Of a DNA stretch of 8,009 bases, positions 1 through 5,634 are shown one piece after another (position 1 is the first letter of the stretch; the number at the start of each line of letters is the position of its first letter). Made by a program: the position numbers and the translations under genes. The stretch is from Erysipelotrichaceae bacterium (GTDB taxonomy: Bacteria > Bacillota_I > Bacilli_A > Erysipelotrichales > Erysipelotrichaceae), in assembly GCA_017614055.1 (NCBI GenBank), contig JAGACP010000068.1:1-8009 (forward strand), written 5' to 3'. The notes under the pieces were generated by a model. That model worked only from the letters and a program-made list of their open reading frames with translations. It ran no database searches and was not told the DNA's origin.

Positions 1-258
1 AAGAAACTGCTGCAGTTCAGACTGGACGACGGTTCAGGAAAAGAAAGGACCATCCTTTCAGGAATACATGAATTCTATGAACCGGAAGAGCTAATAGGCA
101 AGACCTGCGTAGCGATCGTCAATCTGCCTCCTAGAAACATGATGGGCATAGATTCCGAAGGCATGCTGATAAGCGCCGTACACAACGAGGAAGGTCAGGA
201 AAAGCTGCACCTGCTGATGTTGGATCCGCACATTCCTGCCGGAGCGAAACTCTACTAA
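1..258 (+). CDS. metG: Methionyl-tRNA synthetase, C-terminal tRNA-binding domain (3' part of gene)
   Basis: This is the last 85 codons of a gene that begins upstream of the window; it is read in frame 1 and stops at TAA 256-258. The fragment is an OB-fold tRNA-binding domain of the EMAP/Arc1p type. It contains the pattern of this domain: ILSGIHEFYEPEELIGK, then a strand ending NLPPRNMMGIDSEGML, then the tail LDPHIPAGAKLY. In many bacteria this domain is fused to the end of methionyl-tRNA synthetase, where it dimerises the enzyme and raises its affinity for tRNA. The full enzyme attaches methionine to tRNA-Met in the cytoplasm, using ATP. The catalytic part cannot be seen here. A stand-alone tRNA-binding protein of the CsaA type has the same fold and is the main alternative, but the fit to the synthetase tail is better. 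It has no evident functional link to the genes that follow. Confidence 0.8.
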   Translation, partial: KKLLQFRLDDGSGKERTILSGIHEFYEPEELIGKTCVAIVNLPPRNMMGIDSEGMLISAVHNEEGQEKLHLLMLDPHIPAGAKLY

Positions 259-277
259 ACAAACCAAAACATAAATC

Positions 278-304
278 AAAAACAAGCCCAGCCGGGCTTG
301 TTTT
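278..304. terminator. Bidirectional rho-independent terminator between convergent genes
   Basis: An 11-bp perfect stem pairs AAAACAAGCCC (279-289) with GGGCTTGTTTT (294-304) around a 4-base loop. Each arm begins or ends in a run of A or T, so both strands present a hairpin followed by a T-tract. It lies between the end of metG (258) and the 3' end of the minus-strand hydrolase (359) and can serve both. Confidence 0.88.
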
Positions 305-358
305 CATATCCATATGATCAGTAAATCAGTCAGCGATGTATGGTCTCATCATATCCGC

Positions 359-1069
359 CTATACATCGTATGCCGCATCGGACAGGTGAAGACCGTCGGC
401 CGTGTACACATCTTGTATATATCCTGAATCATCCACCAGCCGAGAATACAGATCCAGATATATCGCGCCTTTCTCTTCCGCTATCTTTGCGATGGCCTCG
501 TTGAACGCAACGATGATCTCCGGAGAAGGATCGTCCTCTCCCGATTCGACCCTGCCTCTCGGCGTCACGCTCATGATATAAAGCTGAAAATCCCGCTGGG
601 CTATGATGTTGTCGACAAGCACCCTGTAGTCTTCGATGCATTCATTCAGAGTACCGTTTCTCAAAGAATTGGTTCCAATCATCAGGAACACGTGCTCGGG
701 CATTACCGTCCACAAAGTCGCAACCCGGTAGTTCATGGCCTTGATGGTATCGGAACAGACCCCCAGATTGCAGATGGTAAGGTCGGGAAAGACCTGGAAG
801 AAGTTGCTCTTGTAGGTGATGCTGTCGCCCAGAAGAGCCACGTCGCAGTCGATCCTGAGCTGGTCCAGACACCTGTCCCAGCCGGTGATGAAATGTATCT
901 GATGAGGAAGCTCGTCATAGGCTCCTTCAGGTATCTCGACTTTTCCGGAGTCGGAGCTGAGCTGTCTGAAATGACGCTCGACCAATATCGCCAGCGTTCC
1001 GGTCAGTAGAGACAGAACGACGACGAGAATGGAGATATATTTCACTTTTGTACGTCTTTTCGTGTTCAT
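359..1069 (-). CDS. Membrane-anchored SGNH/GDSL-family hydrolase, probably truncated by an amber codon
   Basis: This is a 236-residue protein of the SGNH hydrolase superfamily, whose members cleave acyl or acetyl esters on sugars, lipids or cell-wall polymers. A basic start (KRRTKVK) is followed by a hydrophobic segment at about residues 11-30, so it is likely an uncleaved anchor with the enzyme outside the cell. The four family blocks are visible: GDSIT at 81-85 (nucleophile S83), NLGVCSDT at 101-108 (oxyanion glycine), IGTNS at 131-135 (N134), and DGLHLS at 225-230 (D225 and H228 complete the triad). The start at 1069 has a good ribosome site, GGGAGGGG, about eight bases upstream. The stop is a TAG inside the last helix. 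The frame continues after it with ADMMRPYIAD and then TGA at 326-328, which reads like the usual family tail if the TAG were TGG (Trp). All catalytic residues precede the stop, so activity may survive. The gene is transcribed away from the ABC importer. Its substrate is unknown. Confidence 0.82.
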   Translation of the reverse strand: MNTKRRTKVKYISILVVVLSLLTGTLAILVERHFRQLSSDSGKVEIPEGAYDELPHQIHFITGWDRCLDQLRIDCDVALLGDSITYKSNFFQVFPDLTICNLGVCSDTIKAMNYRVATLWTVMPEHVFLMIGTNSLRNGTLNECIEDYRVLVDNIIAQRDFQLYIMSVTPRGRVESGEDDPSPEIIVAFNEAIAKIAEEKGAIYLDLYSRLVDDSGYIQDVYTADGLHLSDAAYDV

Positions 1070-1098
1070 TTATAGGACCCCTCCCTGATTTATTATGA

Positions 1099-1127
1099 AT
1101 TATATAACAGATAAGAAAGGTTTGCAG
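1099..1127 (-). promoter_or_regulatory. Predicted promoter of the SGNH hydrolase gene
   Basis: On the minus strand a perfect TATAAT lies at 1104-1099, about 30 bases before the ATG. A weak -35 (CTGCAA, 1127-1122; three of six consensus positions) sits 17 bases upstream of it. The -10 is convincing and the -35 is not, so an activator or a UP-type effect is possible. The -35 falls inside the palindrome at 1121-1142. Confidence 0.5.
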
Positions 1128-1142
1128 GAACGTGTTCGCAAA
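1121..1142. promoter_or_regulatory. Imperfect palindrome, candidate operator between divergent promoters
   Basis: The arms TTTGC (1121-1125) and GCAAA (1138-1142) are symmetric around a central ACGT (1130-1133); four inner base pairs do not match. The layout, with TTGC/GCAA arms and a central CG step, resembles sites bound by LacI-family repressors, which often control sugar importers of this type. It overlaps the predicted -35 elements of both the minus-strand hydrolase promoter and the plus-strand importer promoter. No regulator gene is in the window, so this is a prediction from symmetry and position only. Confidence 0.35.
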
Positions 1143-1164
1143 AGCGATGAAAATATCATACAAT
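1135..1164 (+). promoter_or_regulatory. Predicted promoter of the ABC importer operon
   Basis: TTCGCA (1135-1140) is a four-of-six match to the -35 consensus. TACAAT (1159-1164) is a five-of-six -10, with an 18-base spacer. It lies about 40 bases before the ATPase start. The 12 bases around the -10 (ATCATACAATAA, 1155-1166) recur before the dehydrogenase gene at 7116-7127. Confidence 0.5.
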
Positions 1165-1190
1165 AACAATAGTAGCTTACAAGAAAAACA

Positions 1191-1206
1191 GGGAGATTGG
1201 CTGATG
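1191..1206 (+). promoter_or_regulatory. Ribosome binding site that fixes the ATPase start
   Basis: GGGAG (1191-1195) stands eight bases before ATG 1204-1206. The frame is also open back to an ATG at 1132, but that start has no Shine-Dalgarno sequence and lies inside the predicted promoter and operator region. Residues read from 1132 to 1203 resemble nothing in the ATPase family, whereas MSTAIRLDSIVKIYPG is a typical beginning. Confidence 0.8.
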
Positions 1207-2694
1207 AGTACTGCTATACGTCTTGACTCTATCGTTAAGATCTATCCGGGTGTTAAAGCCCTGGACGAAGTATCTTTTTCGGTCGAAAAAGGACACGTAC
1301 ATTCGCTGGTCGGCGAAAACGGAGCCGGCAAATCCACGCTGATCAAAGTCATCAGCGGTGCCGAGGTCCCCAACAGCGGAACCATATATGTGGAAGAAGA
1401 ACCGTATTCCCAGATGACTCCGGCGCTGTCCGGGCAGCTGGGCATCGGCGTCATATATCAGGAATACAATCTTGTACCTTCGCTTTCCGTTCTGGAAAAC
1501 GTCTTTTTGGGTTACAAGGTCGGAGGAAAAGTATTCCCGGACAAGAAGAAGATGAGAGAAAGACTGGCCGAAGTCGAGAAGAAGCTGGATATCCGTCTCG
1601 ATCCCGACGAGATGGTATCGATGCTTTCGGTAGCCGAACAACAGTTCGTCGAGATCGCCAAGTCCCTCGTCAGAAACGTTAAAGTACTTATAATGGACGA
1701 ACCTAGTGCTACCCTTTCCAACAAAGACGTGGACAAGCTCTTCGACGTCATCACGCATCTGAAGGAAGAAGGCGTCACCGTCATCTACATATCCCACCGC
1801 ATGGAAGAGATCTTCAGGATCTCCGACGACGTGACGGTCTTGAGAGACGGAAAACATATCTTTACCGGAAAGATAGACGAAGTCGATACGCATTCCCTGA
1901 TATCGATGATGGTGGGCAGGGAGATAAACGAGACTTATCCGGAACGTCATACTCCGATCGGAGAGGCGGTACTGGAAGTCGAACATCTCTACGGAAACGG
2001 AGACAGGGACATATCCTTCACGCTGCACAAAGGCGAGATACTCGGTCTTGCGGGTCTGGTAGGCGCGGGAAGGACGGAACTGGCCAAGGTCTTATACGGA
2101 GCCGTTCCGAAGGAAAAGGGAGTCATCAGAGTCAAAGGCAAAGAAGTCGAATTCAGGAATCCCGAAGACGCGGTAGCCTGCGGCATCGGACTGATACCGG
2201 AAGACCGGAAAGGCGAAGGAGCCTTCCTCAACTATTCGATCCTGTGGAATTCCGTCGTCATGGCTCTCAAGAAAGACGCAAAAGGCATCTTCGTCGACGA
2301 CAGGAAGCTGGAAGAGAAAGCCAGGAAGCTGTCGAAGACTTTCCAGATAAAAGCTCCGTCCCTGGAACAGCTGGTCCGCAACCTCTCCGGAGGAAACCAG
2401 CAGAAGACGGTGCTGGCGAAGACTTTCGCCGCCGATACGGACATCCTTATATTCGATGAACCGACAAGAGGCATCGACATCGGCGTCAAGCACGACATCT
2501 ATCAGCTGATGAACGAGATCGCCGAAAGAGGCGTATCGATAATCATGATCTCTTCGGAAATGGAGGAACTGATCGGCATGAGCGACAGGATCATCGTACT
2601 GCACGAAGGAGAGATGATGGGGGAAGTGAAGAAGGAAGACTTCGATTCGCGTGAAATACTTAAACTTGCGTCCGGAATAAAGGAGAAAGACTGA
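1204..2694 (+). CDS. Sugar ABC importer, double-domain ATPase (RbsA/MglA type)
   Basis: This 496-residue cytoplasmic ATPase powers import by a ribose/galactose-type (CUT2) transporter. It carries two nucleotide-binding domains in one chain. Domain 1 has Walker A GENGAGKST (37-45), Q-loop Q86, a family-typical degenerate signature LSVAEQQ (141-147), Walker B VLIMDEP (161-167) and H-loop H198. Domain 2 has the usual altered Walker A GLVGAGRTE (284-292, Arg in place of Lys), a full signature LSGGNQQ (394-400), Walker B ILIFDEPTRGID (414-425), and Ser450/Ser451 where a switch histidine would be. This asymmetry is normal for the family: one ATP site is catalytic and the other degenerate. The length matches RbsA, at about 500 residues. 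It is the first gene of a three-gene operon and its TGA is one base before the permease ATG. The substrate cannot be told from the ATPase. Codon use includes many ATA (Ile) and AGA/AGG (Arg) codons, unlike the binding-protein gene downstream. Confidence 0.95.
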   Translation: MSTAIRLDSIVKIYPGVKALDEVSFSVEKGHVHSLVGENGAGKSTLIKVISGAEVPNSGTIYVEEEPYSQMTPALSGQLGIGVIYQEYNLVPSLSVLENVFLGYKVGGKVFPDKKKMRERLAEVEKKLDIRLDPDEMVSMLSVAEQQFVEIAKSLVRNVKVLIMDEPSATLSNKDVDKLFDVITHLKEEGVTVIYISHRMEEIFRISDDVTVLRDGKHIFTGKIDEVDTHSLISMMVGREINETYPERHTPIGEAVLEVEHLYGNGDRDISFTLHKGEILGLAGLVGAGRTELAKVLYGAVPKEKGVIRVKGKEVEFRNPEDAVACGIGLIPEDRKGEGAFLNYSILWNSVVMALKKDAKGIFVDDRKLEEKARKLSKTFQIKAPSLEQLVRNLSGGNQQKTVLAKTFAADTDILIFDEPTRGIDIGVKHDIYQLMNEIAERGVSIIMISSEMEELIGMSDRIIVLHEGEMMGEVKKEDFDSREILKLASGIKEKD

Positions 2695-2695
2695 A

Positions 2696-3679
2696 ATGAA
2701 AAACAGAAACATCCAGAAGATCATCCGAAACAACATGCCGTGGCTCATCCTGCTGGCGGTATCGGTAATATTTTCTTTCATATCTCCGAACTTCTTCACG
2801 GTCGCCAACGTCATAAACATCCTCAACCAGAACGCCTACATAATCACCTGCGCCATCGGCATCACGCTGGTCATGATGGCCGGACAGATAGACCTTTCGG
2901 TAGGATATCAGATGTCGCTGATAGGCGTCACGATGGGCCTGCTGGTGCAGAAACTCGGCATGCCTACCCCGGTCGTATTCCTGATCGCGATTATCGAAGG
3001 CATCGTCCTTTCGGAGATCAACACCCTGCTTGCGCTTAAGCTCAAGATAACGCTGCTGATGGTTACGGTAGGAACGATGACGGTATACAACGGTATTTCG
3101 TTCACGATCTCCGAATCCAAGAACCTCAGCGGTTTCGACGACATGTTCAAGTTCGTCGCAAAGGGCTATATCGGACCGCTCCCGTTCGCAGTCATAGTCA
3201 CGGCTATCCTCGTGGTCATAATGTCCATATTCCTGAACAAAACATACTACGGAAGATACATCTATGCCCTGGGAGGCAACGAGGAAGCAGCACGTCTTTC
3301 CGGCATCAACGTCAACAAGACCAAACTGATGATCGGATTCTTCGAGGGACTCTTCGTAGCTCTGGGAACGATCATGCTGGTATCGAGAGTCGGAACGGCC
3401 CATTCCGGAACGGGACCGGGAACCGAGTTCACGGTCATCACCGGCATCCTGCTGGGCGGCGTTTCGATCAGAGGCGGCGAAGGAAAGCTCTCCGGCGTCG
3501 TTGCAGGCATCCTGATCATGGCGATCCTGGCCAACGGCATGCAGCTGGCGGGATGGGGAACCTACGTGCAGTTCATCGCGAAAGGCATCATCATGCTGGC
3601 GGCGATCGGCTTCGACGTATATCAGATGACCCACCGCAAGCTCGTCGTCGACAAGACGAAAGACGAAAACGGCAATTAA
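2696..3679 (+). CDS. Sugar ABC importer, membrane permease (RbsC type)
   Basis: This 327-residue integral membrane protein belongs to the BPD_transp_2 (RbsC/MglC/XylH) family and very likely forms a homodimer as the transport channel. Most of the chain is hydrophobic, with about eight to ten membrane spans. Family marks include DLSVG at 66-70 after the second span, the cytoplasmic ATPase-coupling loop GRYIYALGGNEEAARLSGINV around 186-206, and the glycine-rich segment GGVSIRGGEGKLSG at 254-267 followed by AGILIMAILANGMQL. The family's usual ING before the LLxxKLKI segment reads INT (108-110) here, a small departure. AAAGGAG (2679-2685), within the end of the ATPase gene, sits ten bases before the ATG, and the one-base gap implies translational coupling. 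The C-terminus is short, charged and probably cytoplasmic. Its stop codon lies inside the hairpin at 3675-3697. Confidence 0.94.
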   Translation: MKNRNIQKIIRNNMPWLILLAVSVIFSFISPNFFTVANVINILNQNAYIITCAIGITLVMMAGQIDLSVGYQMSLIGVTMGLLVQKLGMPTPVVFLIAIIEGIVLSEINTLLALKLKITLLMVTVGTMTVYNGISFTISESKNLSGFDDMFKFVAKGYIGPLPFAVIVTAILVVIMSIFLNKTYYGRYIYALGGNEEAARLSGINVNKTKLMIGFFEGLFVALGTIMLVSRVGTAHSGTGPGTEFTVITGILLGGVSIRGGEGKLSGVVAGILIMAILANGMQLAGWGTYVQFIAKGIIMLAAIGFDVYQMTHRKLVVDKTKDENGN

Positions 3680-3697
3680 ACAGAAGACCTGTTTAAT
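3675..3697 (+). other. Intercistronic hairpin before the binding-protein gene
   Basis: ATTAAACAG (3675-3683) pairs perfectly with CTGTTTAAT (3689-3697) around a 5-base loop. It is not followed by a T-tract (the next bases are ATAGAAAAAG), so it is unlikely to stop transcription fully. It spans the permease stop codon and ends 22 bases before the binding-protein ATG, just upstream of its ribosome site AAAGGA (3708-3713). In transporter operons such hairpins often mark RNA processing points or protect the downstream message, which would let the binding protein be made in excess over the membrane parts. Confidence 0.5.
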
Positions 3698-3719
3698 ATA
3701 GAAAAAGAAAGGATAAACA

Positions 3720-4754
3720 ATGAAAAAACTCTTACTTGTACTCATCAGTGTCCTGATGGTCCTGACTCTGGCCGCCTGCGGCTCACAGGGCGATTCGGGA
3801 AACAATGAACCGACACCTGCCGATGTAGATCCTAAAGAGATCGACAACAACCCTCACGGCACGACCGAGGGCCGTTTCCTGGCCATCTCCATGCCTACGC
3901 TGGCAGCTGACTTCTATGTTCAGTTCTGCGATCTGATCGAAAGTCAGGCTACCGAAGCCGGCATGAAGGTCACCCGCGAATCTGCCGACGGCAGCGTTTC
4001 AACCCAGATCACCCAGCTGGAGAACTTCAAGACCATGGGCGTTACCGACCTGATCGTCTGCCCGGTCGACGAGGAAGCCGTAAAGGAGACCCTGGTCTCT
4101 CTGCGTAAAGGCGGAATGAACATCCACTCATTCGCTTTCGAGTTCGGTCAGGACTGCTCATACTATGATTCATGCACGTCAGCAGACCAGAAGGCCATCG
4201 GCGAAAAGAACGCCGAGAACGCTTCTAAATGGATCGATGCGACATTCCCTGATGCCGAGGACAAGTCTGTCAAGACGGTCATCATCTCTCTGCCTGTATT
4301 CGAGGCAAACATCGCCAGAGACGAGGGTCTGCGTACCATCATCAACAACCCGAAAGTCGATCTGGTTGCCGAATATGAACTGACTGCAGAGGATGCCGTC
4401 CAGACCCAGAACTTCATCGACCAGATGATGATCGAACATCCGGATGTACAGGTCGTACTGTGCCACTTCGCATCAATCGCCCTGGCAGCAGACGAACAGC
4501 TCCAGGTATACCGCAATCAGCTTGATGTCGAGCACTTCGGCGTATTCTCGTGCGACTACGACGATACGCTGGTATCAAGGATGATCGCTTCTCTGGACAA
4601 CGAATCATTCATCCGTGCAACAGGCACCTACAACCCGGCGCTGAACCTCGTATTCGAAGTCACGATGGGCATGCATGACGATGAACTGACCGCCAACAAG
4701 ATCTTCTACTTCCCGGTCGTTTCATACACTGCTGAAGAAGTCGCCGGACAGTAA
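3720..4754 (+). CDS. Sugar-type ABC importer, substrate-binding lipoprotein
   Basis: This 344-residue lipoprotein would be anchored on the outer face of the membrane, where it captures the ligand for the RbsA/RbsC-type importer. The signal peptide KKLLLVLISVLMVLTLAAC has a clear lipobox (LAAC, Cys20), followed by a Ser/Gly/Asn-rich linker to about residue 45. The rest has the two-lobe layout of the periplasmic binding protein family that includes RbsB (Peripla_BP_4): FLAISMPTLAADFYVQF (53-69), a GVTDLIVCPVDEEAV segment (107-121), and a second lobe with VFEANIARDEGLRTII (193-208). Several polar ligand positions of classic sugar binders look changed. For example, the usual Asn/Asp of the 'ANND..A' loop reads CHFASIALAADEQ (248-260). 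The ligand may therefore not be a simple pentose or hexose. The protein has six cysteines besides Cys20. Codon use is strongly biased: every Ile codon is ATC, and six of eight Arg codons are CGT/CGC, a sign of high expression. It is the last gene of the operon, as in rbsACB. Confidence 0.92.
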   Translation: MKKLLLVLISVLMVLTLAACGSQGDSGNNEPTPADVDPKEIDNNPHGTTEGRFLAISMPTLAADFYVQFCDLIESQATEAGMKVTRESADGSVSTQITQLENFKTMGVTDLIVCPVDEEAVKETLVSLRKGGMNIHSFAFEFGQDCSYYDSCTSADQKAIGEKNAENASKWIDATFPDAEDKSVKTVIISLPVFEANIARDEGLRTIINNPKVDLVAEYELTAEDAVQTQNFIDQMMIEHPDVQVVLCHFASIALAADEQLQVYRNQLDVEHFGVFSCDYDDTLVSRMIASLDNESFIRATGTYNPALNLVFEVTMGMHDDELTANKIFYFPVVSYTAEEVAGQ

Positions 4755-4766
4755 AACAAAACGGGC

Positions 4767-4793
4767 AAGCCCATCTTCGGATGGGCTTTTTTT
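4767..4793 (+). terminator. Rho-independent terminator of the ABC importer operon (UUCG loop)
   Basis: AAGCCCATC (4767-4775) pairs with GATGGGCTT (4780-4788) around the very stable C(UUCG)G tetraloop. A run of seven T residues (4787-4793) follows. It begins 12 bases after the binding-protein stop. The stem and loop are textbook. Confidence 0.95.
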
Positions 4794-4808
4794 GATAGAA
4801 TGAAAGCA

Positions 4809-4821
4809 TAAAATACAGGAG
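4809..4821 (+). promoter_or_regulatory. Possible -10 element and ribosome site of the esterase-phosphatase unit
   Basis: TAAAAT (4809-4814) could be a -10, and AGGAG (4817-4821) is a good ribosome site eight bases before ATG 4830. No good -35 is placed correctly: TTGATA at 4792-4797 leaves only 11 bases of spacer. Because a strong terminator ends the preceding operon, some promoter must lie in or near 4794-4829, but the call is weak. Nothing else is seen between 4794 and 4829. Confidence 0.3.
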
Positions 4822-4829
4822 AGAAAACA

Positions 4830-5630
4830 ATGTATCATCAGATCAAAGTCGAAGAAGAAAGACCGTGCGTCCTGGTCTACAACGATATCGTCTACGCCAA
4901 CCGTCGAAGCCGCTGGGGCAGAGACTACCGTCCTTTAAGGATGCACATCCAGATGCCGATGTATTTCCACAGGGAAAACAGACCGACACCTTTGCTGATA
5001 TGGCTTGAAGGAGGAGGATGGAGAAATTCATCGGCCGCTCTGCGCATTTCGGAAATGGGTTTCTTTGCGCTGCACGGCATAGCCGTGGCGAACGTTGAAT
5101 ACTCCGTGGATGCCGACAACGTCTGGCCGGTACAGCTTCAGGACGTCAAGGAAGCGATAGCCTATCTCAGAGACCATCATGAGGAATTCATGATCGATCC
5201 CGACCGCATCGCCATCGCCGGCGATTCCGCAGGAGGACACCTGGCAGCCATGGCCGCTCTTACAGGCGATCTGAAGGCAGCGATATGTTACTACACTCCG
5301 GGAGATTTTCCGAACATGAAGGAAGGTGCCGACGCTTTCAAGCTTGAGGACCTCCTGGTAGGCAAAGACATACATTCCGACGAAAAGCTGATGAAAGAGG
5401 TAGACCTGAGGGAATATGTCACCAAAGACTCTCCTCCGTTCATGTTCTTCCACGGCGACAACGACGCCCTGGTCGATCCTTCTTCCAGCAAGTGTCTCTA
5501 CGACCTGCTTGAAGAAAACGGCGTCGAAGCGGAATACTATCTCGTCGAAGGCGCTGGACACTGCGATACTCTGTTCACCCAGGAAAGCATCCAGCAGATC
5601 GTGCTCGATTTCCTGAACAGACACGTATAA
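4830..5630 (+). CDS. Alpha/beta-hydrolase-fold esterase (lipase/carboxylesterase-like)
   Basis: This 266-residue protein has the order of an alpha/beta-hydrolase esterase of the broad lipase/BD-FAE-like group. The oxyanion segment is LLIWLEGGGW (55-64), where many relatives have HGGGW; here Glu60 stands in for the His. The nucleophile elbow is GDSAGG (131-136, Ser133). The acid is in HGDNDALVDP (208-217), most likely Asp212. The histidine is His244 in GAGHCD. No signal peptide or membrane segment is seen, so it is probably cytoplasmic. It would hydrolyse carboxylic esters, perhaps acetyl groups on sugars, but the substrate is not shown by sequence. The start at 4830 has AGGAG eight bases upstream. 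It is the first gene of a tight three-gene group; the next esterase starts four bases after its stop. Confidence 0.85.
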   Translation: MYHQIKVEEERPCVLVYNDIVYANRRSRWGRDYRPLRMHIQMPMYFHRENRPTPLLIWLEGGGWRNSSAALRISEMGFFALHGIAVANVEYSVDADNVWPVQLQDVKEAIAYLRDHHEEFMIDPDRIAIAGDSAGGHLAAMAALTGDLKAAICYYTPGDFPNMKEGADAFKLEDLLVGKDIHSDEKLMKEVDLREYVTKDSPPFMFFHGDNDALVDPSSSKCLYDLLEENGVEAEYYLVEGAGHCDTLFTQESIQQIVLDFLNRHV

Positions 5631-5634
5631 AACC

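Noticed and set aside
692..1009. Plus-strand open frame of 105 codons inside the SGNH gene region
   Set aside because: It is a shadow of the minus-strand hydrolase, which has all SGNH blocks; the plus-strand product resembles no family.
1137..1156. Possible catabolite-response (cre) site near the importer promoter
   Set aside because: Only part of the consensus (an AAAGCG core) is present. The first two bases and the right half do not fit.
1132..1203. N-terminal extension of the ATPase from ATG 1132
   Set aside because: It has no ribosome site and overlaps the predicted promoter; the family match begins at ATG 1204, which has GGGAG eight bases upstream.
2660..3850. Long open frame (396 codons) on the minus strand across the permease gene, plus others at 1177-2028, 2092-2826 and 6034-7104
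   Set aside because: These lie antisense to genes with clear family motifs. Their products are rich in His, Arg, Asp and Tyr with no recognisable domain, as expected from the codon bias of the true genes.
4763..4772. GGGC-AA-GCCC repeat next to the importer terminator
   Set aside because: The loop would be only two bases. The pairing competes with, and is much weaker than, the UUCG hairpin.
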